Shown here piece by piece: positions 53,495 to 62,876 of a stretch of 64,000 bases of DNA. The DNA is from an uncultured Azospirillum sp. (GTDB taxonomy: Bacteria > Pseudomonadota > Alphaproteobacteria > RF32 > CAG-239): NCBI GenBank assembly GCA_900538765.1, contig UQAB01000001.1:114230-178229 (forward strand). Direction: 5' to 3'. Under the pieces are notes generated by a model, which was not told the origin of the DNA, ran no database searches, and saw nothing but the letters and a program-made list of their open reading frames with translations. Position numbers and translations under genes: made by a program. Numbering within the stretch: the stretch's first letter is position 1; every line of letters starts with the position of its first letter.

Positions 53495-54439
53495 ATGAAA
53501 TATGCATTTGTATTTCCCGGCCAGGGCTCTCAGTTCGTCGGCATGGGAAAAGAATTGGCAGAAAATTTCAAATCCGCCAAAGAAGTATTTCAGGAAGTTA
53601 ATGACGCATTATCTCAGGATTTATTCAAAATAATGGTTGAAGGACCGGAAAGCGAGTTAACCTTAACGGCTAATACGCAGCCGGCTTTGATGGCTAATTC
53701 CATGGCTGTCATCAGAATTCTTGAGAATGAATTCGGCATTAAACTCAAAGAGAAAATTTCATATGTTGCCGGCCATTCACTGGGTGAATATTCAGCTGCT
53801 TGCGCCGCCGGCGTATTTTCCTTGGCAGATACGGCCCGTCTTCTCCGCATTCGTGGTGATGCCATGCAAAAAGCCGTTCCTTTTGGTGTCGGTGGAATGG
53901 CCGCGGTTCTCGGCGTTTCTTTCAAGGACATTAACGCCCTTGTCGAAGCATGCAACAGCGAAGACGCGCTCTGCGTTGCCGCCAACGACAATTCTGACGG
54001 ACAGGTTGTTCTGTCCGGTCATATGGCTGCTATTGAAAAGGCTGTGGAAATCGCTTCCGAATTTGGCGCCAAAAGATGTGTCAAACTTCCGGTCAGCGCT
54101 CCTTTCCACAGCCCGTTAATGCAGCCGGCAGCGGAAGTTATGGCACACGCCTTGATGGACGTTGAATCTCACAACGCGGAAATCCCGCTGATTGCCAATG
54201 TTACCGCTTATACGGAAACGGATAAAAAAGAAATCATCAAAAACCTGATTTCTCAGGTAACAGGCACTGTCCGTTGGCGCGAAAGTGTTACCTTTATGCA
54301 GGAAGAAGGCGTAACCGACGCTGTTGAAATCGGCGCGGGGAAAGTCCTGTCCAATATTATTAAAAGAAGCCAGCCGGACATTCATACTTATTCAGTAGGC
54401 TCCGCTGCTGAAATTGAAGAACTGGCAAAAAATTTATAA
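53495..54439 (+). CDS. fabD: Malonyl-CoA:ACP transacylase
   Basis: Transfers malonyl from CoA to ACP for fatty-acid elongation. The 314-residue product has FVFPGQGSQFVGMG at the N-terminus, the nucleophile Ser in GHSLGEYSA (about residue 93) and the catalytic His in VSAPFHSPLM, with the IANVTAYTE region. fabG follows after 22 bp. Confidence 0.97.
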   Translation: MKYAFVFPGQGSQFVGMGKELAENFKSAKEVFQEVNDALSQDLFKIMVEGPESELTLTANTQPALMANSMAVIRILENEFGIKLKEKISYVAGHSLGEYSAACAAGVFSLADTARLLRIRGDAMQKAVPFGVGGMAAVLGVSFKDINALVEACNSEDALCVAANDNSDGQVVLSGHMAAIEKAVEIASEFGAKRCVKLPVSAPFHSPLMQPAAEVMAHALMDVESHNAEIPLIANVTAYTETDKKEIIKNLISQVTGTVRWRESVTFMQEEGVTDAVEIGAGKVLSNIIKRSQPDIHTYSVGSAAEIEELAKNL

Positions 54440-54461
54440 CCCTAAAACAAGGAATTCAAAT

Positions 54462-55199
54462 ATGTTTGACTTAACAGGTAAAGTAGCCCTCATCACCGGT
54501 GCCGCCGGTGGTCTTGGCGACAAAATCGCCCGCACGCTGCACGCTCAGGGCGCAACTTTGGCTCTGACAGATATGCGCGCAGAACCGATGGAAAAATTAA
54601 AAGCGGAATTAGGTGACAGAGTTGAAGTTTTCACCGCCAACCTGACAAACGCTGAAGCCGTAAAAACGCTGGTTGACGATGTTGAAGCCAAACTCGGCCG
54701 TATCGACATTTTGGTCAACAACGCCGGTTTAACCCGCGACAATTTGTTTATGCGTATGAGCGACGAAGAATGGCAGCTGGTTTTGGACGTAAACCTGACC
54801 GCCGGTTTCAAGCTGGCGCGTGCCGCTATCCGCGGTATGATGAAACGCCGTTTCGGCCGTATTATAGGTATCGCTTCCGTTGTCGGTGTTATGGGTAATG
54901 CCGGACAGGCCAACTATGCTGCATCCAAAGGCGGCATGATTGCCATGAACAAAAGTCTGGCTCAGGAAGTTGCCTCCCGCGGCGTTACAGTCAACTCTAT
55001 CGCTCCCGGCTTTATCAGAACGCCGATGACCGATGTTTTGACTGATGATGTCAAAGCCAAGTTAATGGCTCGCATTCCAGCCGGAAAGCTCGGTGAAGCT
55101 CAGGATATTGCCAATGTTGTCGCTTTTCTTGCCAGTGATGAAGCTCAATACATTACCGGCCAGACAATCAACATCAACGGCGGTATGGCCATGATTTAA
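54462..55199 (+). CDS. fabG: 3-oxoacyl-ACP reductase
   Basis: NADPH-dependent SDR of the fatty-acid elongation cycle. The 245-residue product has TGAAGGLGDKI, NNAGLTRDN, VNLTAGF, the Ser of IGIASVVG, the YAASKGG Tyr-Lys pair and SIAPGFIRTPMT, then ITGQTININGGMAM at the C-terminus. The ATG at 54462 follows AAGGAA. Unlike the common order, acpP and fabF do not follow; a terminator and lptF come next. Confidence 0.95.
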   Translation: MFDLTGKVALITGAAGGLGDKIARTLHAQGATLALTDMRAEPMEKLKAELGDRVEVFTANLTNAEAVKTLVDDVEAKLGRIDILVNNAGLTRDNLFMRMSDEEWQLVLDVNLTAGFKLARAAIRGMMKRRFGRIIGIASVVGVMGNAGQANYAASKGGMIAMNKSLAQEVASRGVTVNSIAPGFIRTPMTDVLTDDVKAKLMARIPAGKLGEAQDIANVVAFLASDEAQYITGQTININGGMAMI

Positions 55200-55221
55200 C
55201 GTCAGGCATTAAAAGTAAAAG

Positions 55222-55249
55222 AACCGGAGTTTTCAGGCTCCGGTTTTTT
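55222..55249 (+). terminator. Terminator of fabD-fabG
   Basis: AACCGGAG, TTTTCAG loop, CTCCGGTT and a T run. The gap from here to 55504 contains no convincing gene; TTGACT-17-TACAAA at about 55374-55402 is a possible lptF promoter. Confidence 0.85.
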
Positions 55250-55504
55250 ATTATTCGATTCGCTGTACACTGCTTTTTTCGATTCTTTTTTTTCAGAGCA
55301 AACTCCGTATAAAAAAAATTCTTCAAAACATCCCAAGTTATCCTTATCTTTAAAACCCCGAATCATATCTCCTGTTGACTTTTGCAATAAATTCTCCTAC
55401 AAATCCATAATGTTAACATCGTATCAAATTGCGCAGGTACAAATTAATCAGGGAGGATTTGCACTTTAGCTTTTTACCGCTTAAAAAGCTGAATTTTGCT
55501 TATT

Positions 55505-56635
55505 ATGAAAAAACTCAATTCATACATACTTAAGCAAATTTTTGTGGGCTTTGCCCTGGTCACATTTTCGCTGATGGCGATTCTGTGGCTGACTCAGTCT
55601 TTGCGTTTTGTGCAGCTTGTCACCAACAAAGGCTTACCCTTGGGGCTGTTTATCCAAATGACCTCCCTCCTCATGCCCCGGTTGTTTGCCTTATTGTCTC
55701 CCATCGCCATGTTTTCAGCTTCCCTGTTCGTATATAACCGTATGCTGTCCGACCGCGAACTGGTCGTTATGAAATCAGCCGGCATCAGTCCGTGGAAAAA
55801 TGCCCTGCCCGCAACATATTTCGGCATAATCATGTCTTTTTTCGGCATATATATGGTCAATCTGGGAATTCCTCAGGCAGAAGCCGCTTTCAGCGAACTG
55901 GAATGGAAGGTCAAAAATGACGTTTCGCACCTGATGTTTAAGGAAGGGCAATTCACGCAGGTTCAATACGGCCTGACCGTTTTCATTACGGAACATGAAA
56001 AAGATGGTTCCATGAGCGGAATTTTATTAAACGACGAACGTAATCCCAAAAGCAAAACGACCATTACTTCAGAAAAAGGGCGTGTCGTATACACGGAAAA
56101 AGGACCGCGTATTATCCTTGTCAACGGCATAAGACAGGAAATCAACCCTGGAACCAAGCAATTTTCCTCTCTGGCTTTCGACCGCTATTCCGTTGACTTT
56201 GGCGGTAATAATTATCAGCAGGAAAAAGAAGAAGGCGTGCGGGAAAAAAATTTGTTTGAACTTTTAAACGCCCGCAGCGACAAAACGCTGACCGAAAAAC
56301 AAGCTGACCGCTATATTGTTGAAGGTCACAAACGTTTGGTAAACCCGTTTTACAATCTGCTGTTTGTTCTGCTTGGCTGTGTCGGCTTGATTGTCGGCAA
56401 CTTCAATCGCCGCGGACAAAGCAAAATCATCAGCCTTTCCATCCTGGCAATGATTATTGTCCAATCTCTGGAACTGGTATTTGAAAATCTGGCGGCAAAA
56501 CATATCAGCCTGCTTTTCCTGCTTTACGCCAACCTGCTGCTCCCGCTGGGAATTTGCATTTACCTGCTGTTGTTCTACAATCCGGCCTTTTTAAGACGTC
56601 GCAAAACCGCGGGAGAATTATTATATGAACAATAA
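55505..56635 (+). CDS. lptF: LPS export ABC permease LptF
   Basis: LptF is the partner of LptG in LptB2FG. The 376-residue product has the family start KKLNSYILKQIFVGFALVT, LLMPRLFALLSPIAMFSASLFVYNRMLSDRELVVMKSAG (in parts), a periplasmic jellyroll at about 135-260, and three C-terminal helices. The ATG at 55505 gives the normal N-terminus, without a strong Shine-Dalgarno. lptD starts inside its last codons, so the two are translationally coupled. Confidence 0.93.
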   Translation: MKKLNSYILKQIFVGFALVTFSLMAILWLTQSLRFVQLVTNKGLPLGLFIQMTSLLMPRLFALLSPIAMFSASLFVYNRMLSDRELVVMKSAGISPWKNALPATYFGIIMSFFGIYMVNLGIPQAEAAFSELEWKVKNDVSHLMFKEGQFTQVQYGLTVFITEHEKDGSMSGILLNDERNPKSKTTITSEKGRVVYTEKGPRIILVNGIRQEINPGTKQFSSLAFDRYSVDFGGNNYQQEKEEGVREKNLFELLNARSDKTLTEKQADRYIVEGHKRLVNPFYNLLFVLLGCVGLIVGNFNRRGQSKIISLSILAMIIVQSLELVFENLAAKHISLLFLLYANLLLPLGICIYLLLFYNPAFLRRRKTAGELLYEQ

Positions 56636-58922
56636 ATATCTGAGCTTTCTGCTTGGCTCCTGCATATCATTATTCCCGCTTTGCACCTTTGCTGAAGGTT
56701 ATGTTGCCGGTCAGGTTGTCGACAGCGACGATATCAGCAAAGAAAAAAATCTTATTTCCGGCGCCAAGATAGAACAAACCAATATAACCGACATTTTTTC
56801 AGCGCCGGCTCAGCCGGATAACAACGAACCGACTGACATTTATTTCAGCGCTGACGAAATGATAAACAACGACCAGATGCAGACAATCACGGCAACCGGC
56901 AACGTTAATATTATCAGAAATGACACGACCGTCATTGCCGACAAAGTCGTTTACGACCAAAAAGACGACGTCGTAACCGCCATCGGCAATGTCATTATGG
57001 TTGAAAAAGACGGTAACGTTATTTTTTCGGACTATGTCCGCCTGACAGATAAAATGTCCCAAGGCTCCATGGACGACGTAAAGGTCGTCATGGCTGACGA
57101 AAGCCGTGTTGCGGCCAAAAGATTTCGCCGTCTGGATAAAGACAACAAAGTCATGGACAAAGTTGTTTATTCCCCTTGCGATGTCTGCCAAAACGAAAAT
57201 CCTCTGTGGCAGGTAAAAGCGCGCAAAGTCAAACACTATGCCGAAGAACAAAATGTTGTTTACAATGACGCTTTTTTGGAAGTAAAAGGCATCCCGGTTC
57301 TTTATACGCCGTATTTTTCTCACCCGGATCCCTCGGTAAAACGCCGTTCCGGCTTTTTGTTCCCCAGCCTGACCAGTACCAAATATCTGGGCTCGTCAAT
57401 TAAAACAAATTATTTTTGGGCAATCTCCGACAATGAAGATTTAACATTTTCTCCCACGATAACCTCTGACCGGGGTATCCTCTGGGGCGCCAATTACAAT
57501 AAATATTCCGAACGCGGAGAACTGTTTGCCAGCGGTACCTACATCTACGGACCGCGGGAAACACAACCAAACTATGAAGAAGTCCACTACGACAGCGACG
57601 ACAAAAACCGCGGCAATTTGTTCTTAAGAGGCCGTTACGAATTTAACGATTACTGGGTCGGAAACGCAGATATCAAATATGTATCTGACAGATTTTACCT
57701 GAAAGACATTTCCCTGCCGGAAAAAGACTATACCTGGCTGACATCAACAATCAATGCCCAGGGATTTGATAACAGAAACTACGCCAGCATCGAAGCTTAT
57801 TACTATAAGCTCGTCACTTACTATGACCTTCCGCGCGCCACCGAAAAACCGCTTGTTCTGCCGATGTTCAGCTACGAAAATATCAGCGAATCAAACAAAT
57901 ACGGCGCCTATACGCAGACAAACTTTGACTTTGCTTCCGTATTGAGAGATGAAGCTTCCAGCTCCCAGCGCTTGACCATGATTAATTCATGGAACCTGCC
58001 TTATACCAGCCCATACGGTGAAAAATATCGTTTGACGGCATCTTTAAAATCAGACTTATACTATATTGACAATTATACGAACAATGATAATGAAACCTTT
58101 TCCGGCGCTGTCGCCCGCGTCTTCCCGCAGGTTGGCTTAGAGTGGCGTTTACCGTTTATCAGGGCTTCGGAATCCAGCCGCCAAATATTGGAACCGGTTA
58201 TCGTTGCTGTTGCCGCACCTGACGGAGGAAATAAGGCCGACAAAATTCCAAACGAAGACAGCCAGGATATTGAATTTGACGATACCAATGTTCTCAGCCT
58301 TGATCGTTATGCCGGTTATGACCGTAATGATACCGGCAGCCGTGTCAGCTATGGCTTAAATTGGAGCTCTTACGGAGACACCTTTGGCCACACATCCGCA
58401 TTCATTGCGCAAAGTTATCGTTTCAAAAAAGATGAAGGCTTTGGAAGCAACCTTGACCAAAACAGCCGCTTTAGTGATTATGTCGGTCGTGTCAATGCGA
58501 CGCCAAACCAATACCTGGATTTAAATTACCGTTTTTCTCTTGATAAAAACTCGCTTGATTTCAAATACAGCGAGCTTTCCGCCACATTCGGCCCTGAAAT
58601 GTTAAAAGCTTATGTTTCTTACATATTCCTCAAAAGCAATACCAACTCCATCATCCAGGGATACGACGAAAGAAAAGAATTATACACCTCAATCAAGATG
58701 AAACTGACCAAAGACTGGTCCATTTCCATTTACAACCGCCAGGATTTGGCCAACATCGACCGTTCTCTGGAAAACGGCGGATCTGTCACTTACGATGACG
58801 AATGTCTGAGATTTATCCTGGATATCCGCCGCTATAATTACACCGACCCGGACTATAACGGAGACTTTGAATTTACGGCAACAGTCATGCTCAAAACTCT
58901 TGGAACAATCGGTTCCGAATAA
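56625..58922 (+). CDS. lptD: LPS-assembly outer-membrane protein LptD
   Basis: LptD is the outer-membrane barrel that inserts LPS, working with LptE. The 765-residue product has a signal peptide (LLGSCISLFPLCTFAEG), an N-terminal OstA/jellyroll domain at about 65-190 (IYFSADEM, ITATGNVNIIRNDTTVIADKVVYDQ, VTAIGNVIM), the conserved YSPCDVCQNENPLWQVKA block with two cysteines, VLYTPYFSHPDPSVKRRSGFLFP, and a large C-terminal barrel. It overlaps lptF by 11 bp and is followed by surA, its periplasmic chaperone. Confidence 0.95.
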   Translation: MNNKYLSFLLGSCISLFPLCTFAEGYVAGQVVDSDDISKEKNLISGAKIEQTNITDIFSAPAQPDNNEPTDIYFSADEMINNDQMQTITATGNVNIIRNDTTVIADKVVYDQKDDVVTAIGNVIMVEKDGNVIFSDYVRLTDKMSQGSMDDVKVVMADESRVAAKRFRRLDKDNKVMDKVVYSPCDVCQNENPLWQVKARKVKHYAEEQNVVYNDAFLEVKGIPVLYTPYFSHPDPSVKRRSGFLFPSLTSTKYLGSSIKTNYFWAISDNEDLTFSPTITSDRGILWGANYNKYSERGELFASGTYIYGPRETQPNYEEVHYDSDDKNRGNLFLRGRYEFNDYWVGNADIKYVSDRFYLKDISLPEKDYTWLTSTINAQGFDNRNYASIEAYYYKLVTYYDLPRATEKPLVLPMFSYENISESNKYGAYTQTNFDFASVLRDEASSSQRLTMINSWNLPYTSPYGEKYRLTASLKSDLYYIDNYTNNDNETFSGAVARVFPQVGLEWRLPFIRASESSRQILEPVIVAVAAPDGGNKADKIPNEDSQDIEFDDTNVLSLDRYAGYDRNDTGSRVSYGLNWSSYGDTFGHTSAFIAQSYRFKKDEGFGSNLDQNSRFSDYVGRVNATPNQYLDLNYRFSLDKNSLDFKYSELSATFGPEMLKAYVSYIFLKSNTNSIIQGYDERKELYTSIKMKLTKDWSISIYNRQDLANIDRSLENGGSVTYDDECLRFILDIRRYNYTDPDYNGDFEFTATVMLKTLGTIGSE

Positions 58923-58939
58923 AGATAAAGGAGAAAACA

Positions 58940-60016
58940 ATGAACAAAAAAACATTAGTCATGTTTCTGCTCGGACTGGTCTTGGCGGTACCGGCGCGCG
59001 CCCTTGATTTTTCGGCCATTGATCCGCGTTTGGCTGATAGCGGGCAAAACAATGAACAAACGGAAGAGCAACCCCGGGCATCTGTCCGCAAATCTTCCGT
59101 CTTTCAAAAAAAATCTCCTGAAACGCAGGCACCCCAGCCGCAGGTCATCCCGCTCCGCAGCAGTACAGTTAAAATCGTCGTCGTCGTCAATGGAGAAATC
59201 ATCTCAACCGAAGACATTGACAACCGTATCAATGCTTTTGTCATGACAACGCAAATTCCGATGAATGAAGAAACCAAAGGCATGATTTATCAAAAAGTCC
59301 TGACAGCGACAATAGACGAAAAACTAAAAATGCAGGAAGCCAAACGCAACAAGATTGAAGTTTCGGATAAAGACATTGATGCTTCAATCGCCAGTTTTGC
59401 CGAAGTCAATAAAATCCCGCTGAAAAACATCCCGTCATTGCTCCGCAAAAATGGTATCAGTGAAAGAGCCTTCCGCGAACAAATGGCTTCAGATATCGCT
59501 TGGCTGCGCCTTATTCGCCAAAAGAGCCGCTTAACAGGCGAAATTACACAAAAAGACGTCGATTTGGAAATGAAAAACGCGCTTAAGGATTTTGCAACCC
59601 CAAAATTCATGGTTTCAGAAATTATGATAAAAAAAGAAAATGCTAAAAATCTCGATTCTCTTGTCAGCATTTTGCAAAAAGACCCTCGTTTTGAATTATA
59701 CGCTTTCCGTTTTTCCGAAAGTCCCACCGCTGCCAACGGTGGAAAATTGGGATGGATTAATAAAGAATCCCTTCCGGCGCCGCTTGCCGAAAAACTGGCA
59801 ACAATGAAAAACGGAGAAATTTCCTCGCCTGTAAAAGTCGGCGATGACTACTACATAATCAAGTTGGAGCAGTCTTTTGACCCAAAAAAAGACAAAGTTA
59901 CCAAACCGACAGACGAAGATATCCGCCGTTTCCTCGAAAACCAGAAAACCGACATCTTTGCCACACAATACATCCAAAGCCTGCGCCAAAGAGCCGTCAT
60001 TGAGTTCAGAGGATAA
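58940..60016 (+). CDS. surA: Periplasmic chaperone / PPIase SurA-like
   Basis: SurA escorts outer-membrane proteins such as LptD. The 358-residue product has a signal peptide (TLVMFLLGLVLAVPARA), a low-complexity stretch (30-70), the SurA_N helical domain (IVVVVNGEIISTEDIDNRINAF, then KMQEAKRNKIEVSDKDIDA), and one parvulin domain (FMVSEIMIKKENA ... YAFRFSESPTAANGGKLGWINKESLP). E. coli SurA has two parvulin domains. The start is 17 bp after lptD and ksgA begins 2 bp after its stop. Confidence 0.92.
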   Translation: MNKKTLVMFLLGLVLAVPARALDFSAIDPRLADSGQNNEQTEEQPRASVRKSSVFQKKSPETQAPQPQVIPLRSSTVKIVVVVNGEIISTEDIDNRINAFVMTTQIPMNEETKGMIYQKVLTATIDEKLKMQEAKRNKIEVSDKDIDASIASFAEVNKIPLKNIPSLLRKNGISERAFREQMASDIAWLRLIRQKSRLTGEITQKDVDLEMKNALKDFATPKFMVSEIMIKKENAKNLDSLVSILQKDPRFELYAFRFSESPTAANGGKLGWINKESLPAPLAEKLATMKNGEISSPVKVGDDYYIIKLEQSFDPKKDKVTKPTDEDIRRFLENQKTDIFATQYIQSLRQRAVIEFRG

Positions 60017-60018
60017 GA

Positions 60019-60873
60019 ATGACTCTGCCGATAAAAGAAATAATTGCAACATTACCCAGCCTGAGCCTCACTGTCGAGGCGCACGGGCTGATGGCTAAAA
60101 AAGCTCTGGGACAAAACTTTTTACTCGATGGAAATATCACCGATAAAATCATTAACCTGTCCCTTCAAAAGCAAGAAAAAACCGGCTACAACAAAGATAA
60201 CGTCTACGAAGTCGGTCCCGGCCCCGGCGGATTAACCCGAGCCGTTTTAAGCCGCAATCCGCAAAAACTGACTGTTGTTGAAATGGATAATCGCTGTATC
60301 GCCATTATGGAAGACATAAAAAGCAAAGTTGGTGATAAGTTGCACATTATCAACGGTGATGCTTTGCAACAAAATTTCGCCGCTATGGACTCGGCGCCGC
60401 GGCATATCGTCAGCAATCTCCCGTATAACATTTCCGTTCCACTTCTGGTCAACTGGCTGAAAACAATTCACAGTTACCAAAGCTTGACCCTGATGTTTCA
60501 GAAAGAAGTCGCGGAAAGAATTATGGCGCCGATAAACAGCAAAGACTACGGACGAATATCCATTCTCTCTCAGTTAACCTGCAAAATAGACAAGCTGTTG
60601 GACTTAAATCCAAACTGCTTTACACCGGCCCCGAAAATATGGTCCAGCGTTCTGCTTTTCAGACCTTTGGAAAGGGAATTAACCGATAAACAACTGAAAA
60701 ATATAGAACATTTAACAACACTGGCTTTCGGCCAGCGCCGCAAAATGATACGGCAAAGCCTTAAACTCATTCCCAATCTCGGCGAAAAATTAGAAAAACT
60801 CGGGATTTCCGAAACCGTCCGTGCTGAAAATATTACCCCGGAACAATACCTGCAGCTTGCTGACGAACTTTAA
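60019..60873 (+). CDS. ksgA: 16S rRNA (adenine1518-N6/adenine1519-N6)-dimethyltransferase
   Basis: Dimethylates two adjacent adenines near the 16S 3' end as a late 30S check. The 284-residue product has ALGQNFLLDGNITDKI, the SAM loop VYEVGPGPGGLTRAVL, VVEMDNRCI, the catalytic NLPYNIS motif and FGQRRKMIRQSL. The usual pdxA between surA and ksgA is absent. Confidence 0.96.
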   Translation: MTLPIKEIIATLPSLSLTVEAHGLMAKKALGQNFLLDGNITDKIINLSLQKQEKTGYNKDNVYEVGPGPGGLTRAVLSRNPQKLTVVEMDNRCIAIMEDIKSKVGDKLHIINGDALQQNFAAMDSAPRHIVSNLPYNISVPLLVNWLKTIHSYQSLTLMFQKEVAERIMAPINSKDYGRISILSQLTCKIDKLLDLNPNCFTPAPKIWSSVLLFRPLERELTDKQLKNIEHLTTLAFGQRRKMIRQSLKLIPNLGEKLEKLGISETVRAENITPEQYLQLADEL

Positions 60874-60977
60874 ATTTTGTCAAAATACTATCCAAAAAAC
60901 TATTGCCAAATAAAAAAATTATGTTATTTTAATCCGTGAAAACATATTTTTATTCACTATTAAAATTTTATATAATT

Positions 60978-61700
60978 ATGGAATTGAAAGATTTTAATCA
61001 AAAAGAAATTCTGGCAACACTGAGTAACAACGAATTAACAGCTCTGCTTTCACCAATCTGTTCCCCGCAAACAGCACAAAAAATCATTGCCGTCAAAAGA
61101 GGAATCACTTTCGGAGAATTGGAAGAAACAATCAAAAAATTCCCAGTTATCAGAAAAAGCCAGGTACTCCGCTTGTTTGAAAAGGAAGCCTGCGTCAACA
61201 AAAAAGACGATATTTCCGGCGGCAGAATCACGCGAGAAGTCCTGCTTGAAATTGTTTACGCCTTAGAGAATTACACCGGCAAAAAATTGACCCGTGATTG
61301 TAATGCACCACTAAGATACCTGGAAGATGCCTGTGAAAAGCTCGCTCAAATCAAACAAAACGGTCTCAAAAGCTCAAATGAAAAAATCACAATCGGTGAT
61401 TTTGCCAACTACTTTTCCGGACGTTGCGGCAAAATAGATTTATTAATTGCCCTTGCCGAAAAAGTAAAAGCTTCCAGAGAAACAGTAAAAAGCTACCTGG
61501 CCGATTCTTGCGGAATTTCGTACGACAAAGTCAATGAACAGGCACCGATTACCTCCCTTGTTCCCAACATCGGAGAATGCGGAAACCAAAGTCACTTTGT
61601 TGTCATCTACTGGCTGGAATCGTTCTTTGATAAAGAATTTGATAACAGCCTGATTGAAAATCACACTATCGGCGACTTAATTGATTTCTTTGCCGAATAA
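60978..61700 (+). CDS. Hypothetical protein with acyl-carrier-protein-like C-terminus (240 aa)
   Basis: I do not recognise the first ~160 residues, which are helical and charged (LKDFNQKEILATLSNNELTALL, GELEETIKKFPVIRKSQVL). The last ~80 residues resemble an acyl carrier protein: FANYFSGRCGKIDLLIALAEKVKA, then GNQSHFVVIYWLESFFDKEF and HTIGDLIDFFAE, where GNQSH aligns with the GxDSL phosphopantetheine site. The DSL motif itself is not kept, so modification is uncertain. The ATG at 60978 follows the AT-rich leader ending TATAATTATGGAA, like the minus-strand accessory genes, but without their promoter box. Confidence 0.6.
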   Translation: MELKDFNQKEILATLSNNELTALLSPICSPQTAQKIIAVKRGITFGELEETIKKFPVIRKSQVLRLFEKEACVNKKDDISGGRITREVLLEIVYALENYTGKKLTRDCNAPLRYLEDACEKLAQIKQNGLKSSNEKITIGDFANYFSGRCGKIDLLIALAEKVKASRETVKSYLADSCGISYDKVNEQAPITSLVPNIGECGNQSHFVVIYWLESFFDKEFDNSLIENHTIGDLIDFFAE

Positions 61701-61705
61701 CTAAA

Positions 61706-61744
61706 AAAATAAAAGAGAGGATTACAATCCTCTCTTTTATTTTT
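61706..61744. terminator. Bidirectional terminator between the ACP-like gene and xerD
   Basis: AAAAGAGAGGATT, ACA loop, AATCCTCTCTTTT with A/T runs on both sides; it overlaps the xerD stop codon. Confidence 0.9.
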
Positions 61745-62636
61745 GGCTTAAAGGATGCAAACGCCGAACTGTATCTGCCAGCTTATCCGTCACAATATGC
61801 GTGTATATTTCGGTCGTCGCAATACTGGAATGCCCGAGCATTTGCTGAACCGACCTTAAATCGGCATTGTTATTCAGAAGATGCGTTGCAAAAGAATGGC
61901 GTAAAACATGCGGCGAAACCTTAGCCGGAGAAATTCCCGCCTGCGCGGCCAGCTCCTTAATATCCATAAAAAAAGCAACACGGGTAATATGCCCGGAAGA
62001 AGAAAAAGACGGAAACAGCCACATTGACCTCCTCCCCTTTTTCAAAAAACAATCTCTGTACTCCAGATAATCTCTAACCTCATCTATTGCCTTTTCCGCA
62101 ATTGGAAGCAACCGTTCCTTGTTTCCCTTACCGCGAACCAATATTTGCCGCTTATCATAATTAATACAGTTTTCTGGCAGTTCAACAAGCTCCGAAACCC
62201 GAAGACCGCAGGCATACATCAAAGTCAACATAACCGCCATACGTTTATAACGGACATTCTTATGCCCTTCTGCTGCTGCTATCAAGCGTTGAATTTCATC
62301 CGTCGTCAAAAACTTCGGCAGCGGTTTTTCAAGCTTCGGCGTCAAAATATTAACCGTCGGATTATCCTTAATTTCTTTTTCCGAATACAAAAACTTAAAA
62401 TATTCCCGCAAAGAGGAAATTTTCCGGGCAATACTCTTGGTCGTATAATTCTCTTTATTCAAAAAAGCGATAAAATCAGAAATATCGCTCCGGACCACTG
62501 CCGCCGGAACCGCTTTTTTGCATTCTGCCCAAAACTGCTCAACATCCCGCCGATAAGCGTCAATAGTATTGGGAGAAGCGCCGCGCTCGGCGGACAACAT
62601 CTCTAAAAAGTCATTTATAAGCAGACGATTTTCCAT
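61737..62636 (-). CDS. xerD: Tyrosine recombinase XerD
   Basis: XerD with XerC resolves chromosome dimers at dif under FtsK control. The 299-residue product has an N-terminal SAM-like domain (DFLEMLSAERGASPNTIDAYRRDVEQF in parts) and the catalytic residues: Arg in ACGLRVSEL, Lys in RGKGNKER, HxxR in HVLRHSFATH, His in LGHSSIATTEIYTH with the nucleophile Tyr. The start overlaps the stop of the upstream small gene (TAATG). XerD rather than XerC is inferred from position and sequence style. Confidence 0.93.
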   Translation of the reverse strand: MENRLLINDFLEMLSAERGASPNTIDAYRRDVEQFWAECKKAVPAAVVRSDISDFIAFLNKENYTTKSIARKISSLREYFKFLYSEKEIKDNPTVNILTPKLEKPLPKFLTTDEIQRLIAAAEGHKNVRYKRMAVMLTLMYACGLRVSELVELPENCINYDKRQILVRGKGNKERLLPIAEKAIDEVRDYLEYRDCFLKKGRRSMWLFPSFSSSGHITRVAFFMDIKELAAQAGISPAKVSPHVLRHSFATHLLNNNADLRSVQQMLGHSSIATTEIYTHIVTDKLADTVRRLHPLSQK

Positions 62637-62779
62637 TATCTGCTTAAAAATTCGTTATCCAAAGTCTGTTCCACCTGCTCCTGCCGTAAGGGCACTTCAC
62701 GGGAAGCAACAAACAAAACCAGCGCAATAAGTACAATTACACCGATAACCAGCCATAAATTAGAATTTTTTTGCCTCAT
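62636..62779 (-). CDS. 47-aa single-pass membrane protein upstream of xerD
   Basis: The ATG at 62779 opens a 47-residue frame: MRQKNSNLW, one membrane helix (LVIGVIVLIALVLFVAS), then a short polar tail ending LDNEFLSR. GGTGGG precedes the ATG. Its TAA overlaps the xerD ATG by one base (TAATG), so the two are translationally coupled. No family recognised; too short for a standard ORF scan. The gap between it and aroK is an AT-rich divergent promoter region. Confidence 0.7.
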   Translation of the reverse strand: MRQKNSNLWLVIGVIVLIALVLFVASREVPLRQEQVEQTLDNEFLSR

Positions 62780-62876
62780 AGTTCCCACCTTTAAAAAAGT
62801 ATATTGCTAAAAATATAAACTATTTATATATTTAGCATAATAATTTGAAAGAACCATTAAAAAAATACAGATAACA

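Noticed and set aside
55202..55387. 61-codon frame on the minus strand after fabG
   Set aside because: It runs through the fabG terminator, has no ribosome-binding site and no recognisable sequence.
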